Source: Paludisphaera soli
GTDB lineage: Bacteria > Planctomycetota > Planctomycetia > Isosphaerales > Isosphaeraceae
Assembly: GCF_011064595.1 (NCBI RefSeq)
Contig: NZ_JAALJI010000008.1
Span: 124,001-188,000, forward strand
Length of the DNA stretch: 64,000 bases
Direction: 5' to 3'
Position numbers and translations under genes: made by a program. This document shows, piece after piece, positions 62,599 through 64,000 of this stretch. The notes beneath the pieces were generated by a model. The model was not told where the DNA came from and searched no databases. It was given only the letters and a program-made list of their open reading frames with translations. Numbering within the stretch: the first letter of the stretch is position 1; the number at the start of each line of letters is the position of its first letter.

Positions 62599-64000
62599 TC
62601 AGGACCCCGCGCCGGGGGCGGCGGGGATGGCGGCGAAGTCCGGGCCCTTGCGGGCGAGGGGGCTGCGCGGGGCGAGGCGGAGCGACTCGGGCGAGAGCAG
62701 GCGGGCGGGGAGCGAGGGGGCCTTGCGGTCGGCGAACTCCACGTCGATCACGGCCGCGTCGTCCCGGGAGACGAAGTTGTTGAGCCAATCGTTGCGAGCG
62801 TAGCGCTGGGGGGGGACGCCGGTCTGGCCGCCGTCGTCGGCGCGGTAGATGGTGATCTCGTGGTAGCCGACGTCCTCGCCGGTCCAGCGGATGCGGTCGG
62901 CCAGGTCGTCGGCCCGGCCCCGGCCGTCGACGCGGAAGAGGGGGGCTCCGTCGGCCCCGGTGCTGAGGATCGAGTCGCGGGCGTCGACCTGGGCGAGGGG
63001 CAGTTCGACCTCGTCGATCGAGGTCTCCAGGTGGACCAGCCCCCCCTTGACGCGGCACAGGGCCCGGTCCAGGCGGAGCGACAGCGACGGCGTCTCGCGC
63101 GAGGGCGTGGTGCAGCCCTGGGCGTGCAACAGGCCGCCGTCGGCGGCGACGACCACGTTGTCCAGGCGGGCGTCGAGCCTCTGGTTGGAGGAAACGGCGA
63201 TCGCGTCGCCCACGGTCCGGACGAACGCGTCGCGGATGCGGACCACGGCCGGATCGACCGCGGGGCCGGCCGGGGCGGGGGCGGCCTTCGGGGGGAGCAC
63301 GGCGACGGCCGCGTGCGCCGGCGCCTGGCCGACCAGGCTGACGGTGCAGTCGGTCATCTCTAGCGCCGCGCCGGCCGTCAGTCCCACGGCGGCCATCCGG
63401 CCCATCGACTGGTGGTCGAGGTCCTGGACCAGGATGTCGAGCCCGTGAAGGTTCAGCTCGCCCCCCTGGACGTTGAACAGGCAGGTCCAGCTCGACGCGG
63501 AGGGCGAGCCGAACGGCGAGGGCCGGAACCGCAGTCGAGGGCGGCGGTCGCCGGGCTCGGCCCTGAGGGTCCACGAGCCGGGGGGGAGGTCGATCGTCGA
63601 CAGCTCCAGGTCCACGCCGGCCGCGACGTGCACCTCGCCCCCGCCGGGGCCGAGGTGCGCGATCAGGTTCTGCAGCTGCTCCGCGCTCCGCGCCACGTCC
63701 TCGGCGGCCGCGCCGAGGGGGGGCTCGGGGCGAGGACGGGGGCGGTCGGTCGCGGCGGGCGCGGCGACGGCCTTCGGCTCGATCGCGGCGGCGGCGGCGG
63801 GGGCGGCCGTCGTGACCTCGAAGCGGGGCTCGTCGTCGGGGTCCAGCTTGGCCATCGGGGGCATGGTCGGGATGCTGGGGGGCTCGTCGTCGATCGAGGC
63901 GACCACCTCCGGCGGGGGCGTCGGAAGCATGTCCGAGCCGGTCCCGGTCGCGTTGGCGTCGGCGGTCGAGGGATTCGAGGCGGGGCGGTCCGCGGCCCGA
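62599..64000 (-). CDS. C-terminal part of a large protein of unknown function
   Basis: The frame has no stop up to base 64000, so the gene starts outside the window; an internal ATG at 63930 is not taken as the start because coding-like sequence (RAADRPASNPSTADANATG) continues upstream. About 467 residues are visible: an Ala/Pro-rich linker (first 95), then a beta-rich domain with regular short strands (VHVAAGVDLELSTIDLPPGS, FNVQGGELNLHGLDILVQDL, AVGLTAGAALEMTDCTVSLV), looking like a right-handed beta-helix. The end is GPDFAAIPAAPGAGS. In related genomes such domains follow kinase domains, so this may be the tail of one; that is an inference. Confidence 0.7.
   Translation of the reverse strand, partial: RAADRPASNPSTADANATGTGSDMLPTPPPEVVASIDDEPPSIPTMPPMAKLDPDDEPRFEVTTAAPAAAAAIEPKAVAAPAATDRPRPRPEPPLGAAAEDVARSAEQLQNLIAHLGPGGGEVHVAAGVDLELSTIDLPPGSWTLRAEPGDRRPRLRFRPSPFGSPSASSWTCLFNVQGGELNLHGLDILVQDLDHQSMGRMAAVGLTAGAALEMTDCTVSLVGQAPAHAAVAVLPPKAAPAPAGPAVDPAVVRIRDAFVRTVGDAIAVSSNQRLDARLDNVVVAADGGLLHAQGCTTPSRETPSLSLRLDRALCRVKGGLVHLETSIDEVELPLAQVDARDSILSTGADGAPLFRVDGRGRADDLADRIRWTGEDVGYHEITIYRADDGGQTGVPPQRYARNDWLNNFVSRDDAAVIDVEFADRKAPSLPARLLSPESLRLAPRSPLARKGPDFAAIPAAPGAGS

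Overview
The window is very GC-rich, densely coded DNA that reads as chromosome of a planctomycete, most likely the Isosphaeraceae (Paludisphaera/Singulisphaera-like). The lineage markers are a secreted giant protein with an LEPR-XLL-type N-terminal sorting motif, a DWG-type serine/threonine kinase fused through one membrane helix to a TPR-like tail, a divergent CsrA, several secreted proteins without known function, and Gram-negative lipid A genes (lpxI, lpxD, lpxB). No rRNA, tRNA, CRISPR array, transposase, integrase or phage structural gene was found. This is a placement by gene content, not by a marker-gene tree.

Layout. 1-700: blaI with its promoter and two operator-like palindromes, followed by the start of an M56 antirepressor. 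770-3260: secreted LEPR-XLL protein ending in eight tandem repeats. 3.4-5.6 kb: lpxD-lpxI. 5.8-16.9 kb: housekeeping and conserved genes (HAD phosphatase, ctpA-tsaD with a 4-base overlap, YyaL/DUF255 protein with an apparently leaderless promoter, DUF362, csrA-like, Tat-exported phosphoesterase, CYTH, lpxB). 17.0-19.3 kb: two degenerate regulators, an NtrC-like protein without GAFTGA and an XRE-S24 repressor without the catalytic lysine. 19.7-26.9 kb: a complete suf operon, sufR-sufC-sufB-DUF3592-sufD-rhodanese-sufE-Rieske-sufT, with no cysteine desulfurase.

27.2-32.5 kb: receptor-like kinase, a tiny acidic protein, a cytidylate-kinase-like protein, and a small conserved gene behind a very good sigma-54 promoter. 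32.6-39.7 kb: NagB, FAH-family enzyme, secreted proteins including a duplicated alpha/beta hydrolase whose first half lacks the nucleophile, DUF4239, a DUF542 Fe-S repair domain protein and a YjbR-DUF1963 fusion. 39.7-42.8 kb: ANTAR response regulator, BON protein, histidine-kinase-like protein with Asp in place of the phosphoacceptor His, and a TPR lipoprotein, all on one strand. 43-50.8 kb: MaoC hydratase, guaA, an HNH endonuclease broken by one stop codon beside its small partner, the overlapping rpmA-obgE-coaX-proC operon, and queC.

50.8-64 kb: secreted proteins, a Do-like protease without PDZ, a UvrA paralogue with a degenerate first ATPase signature, rtcB with a small unnamed partner, an EVE-VOC-hypothetical operon, an MnmE-like GTPase whose C-terminus runs into a palindromic repeat and lacks the CIGK active-site tail, and the C-terminal part of a large unknown protein. 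The recurring theme is recognisable regulatory or enzymatic folds that have lost one defining residue. No single unmistakable new system was seen. The strongest leads are the desulfurase-less suf operon with its own rhodanese, the His-less kinase/ANTAR/BON cluster, and the small gene controlled by sigma-54.
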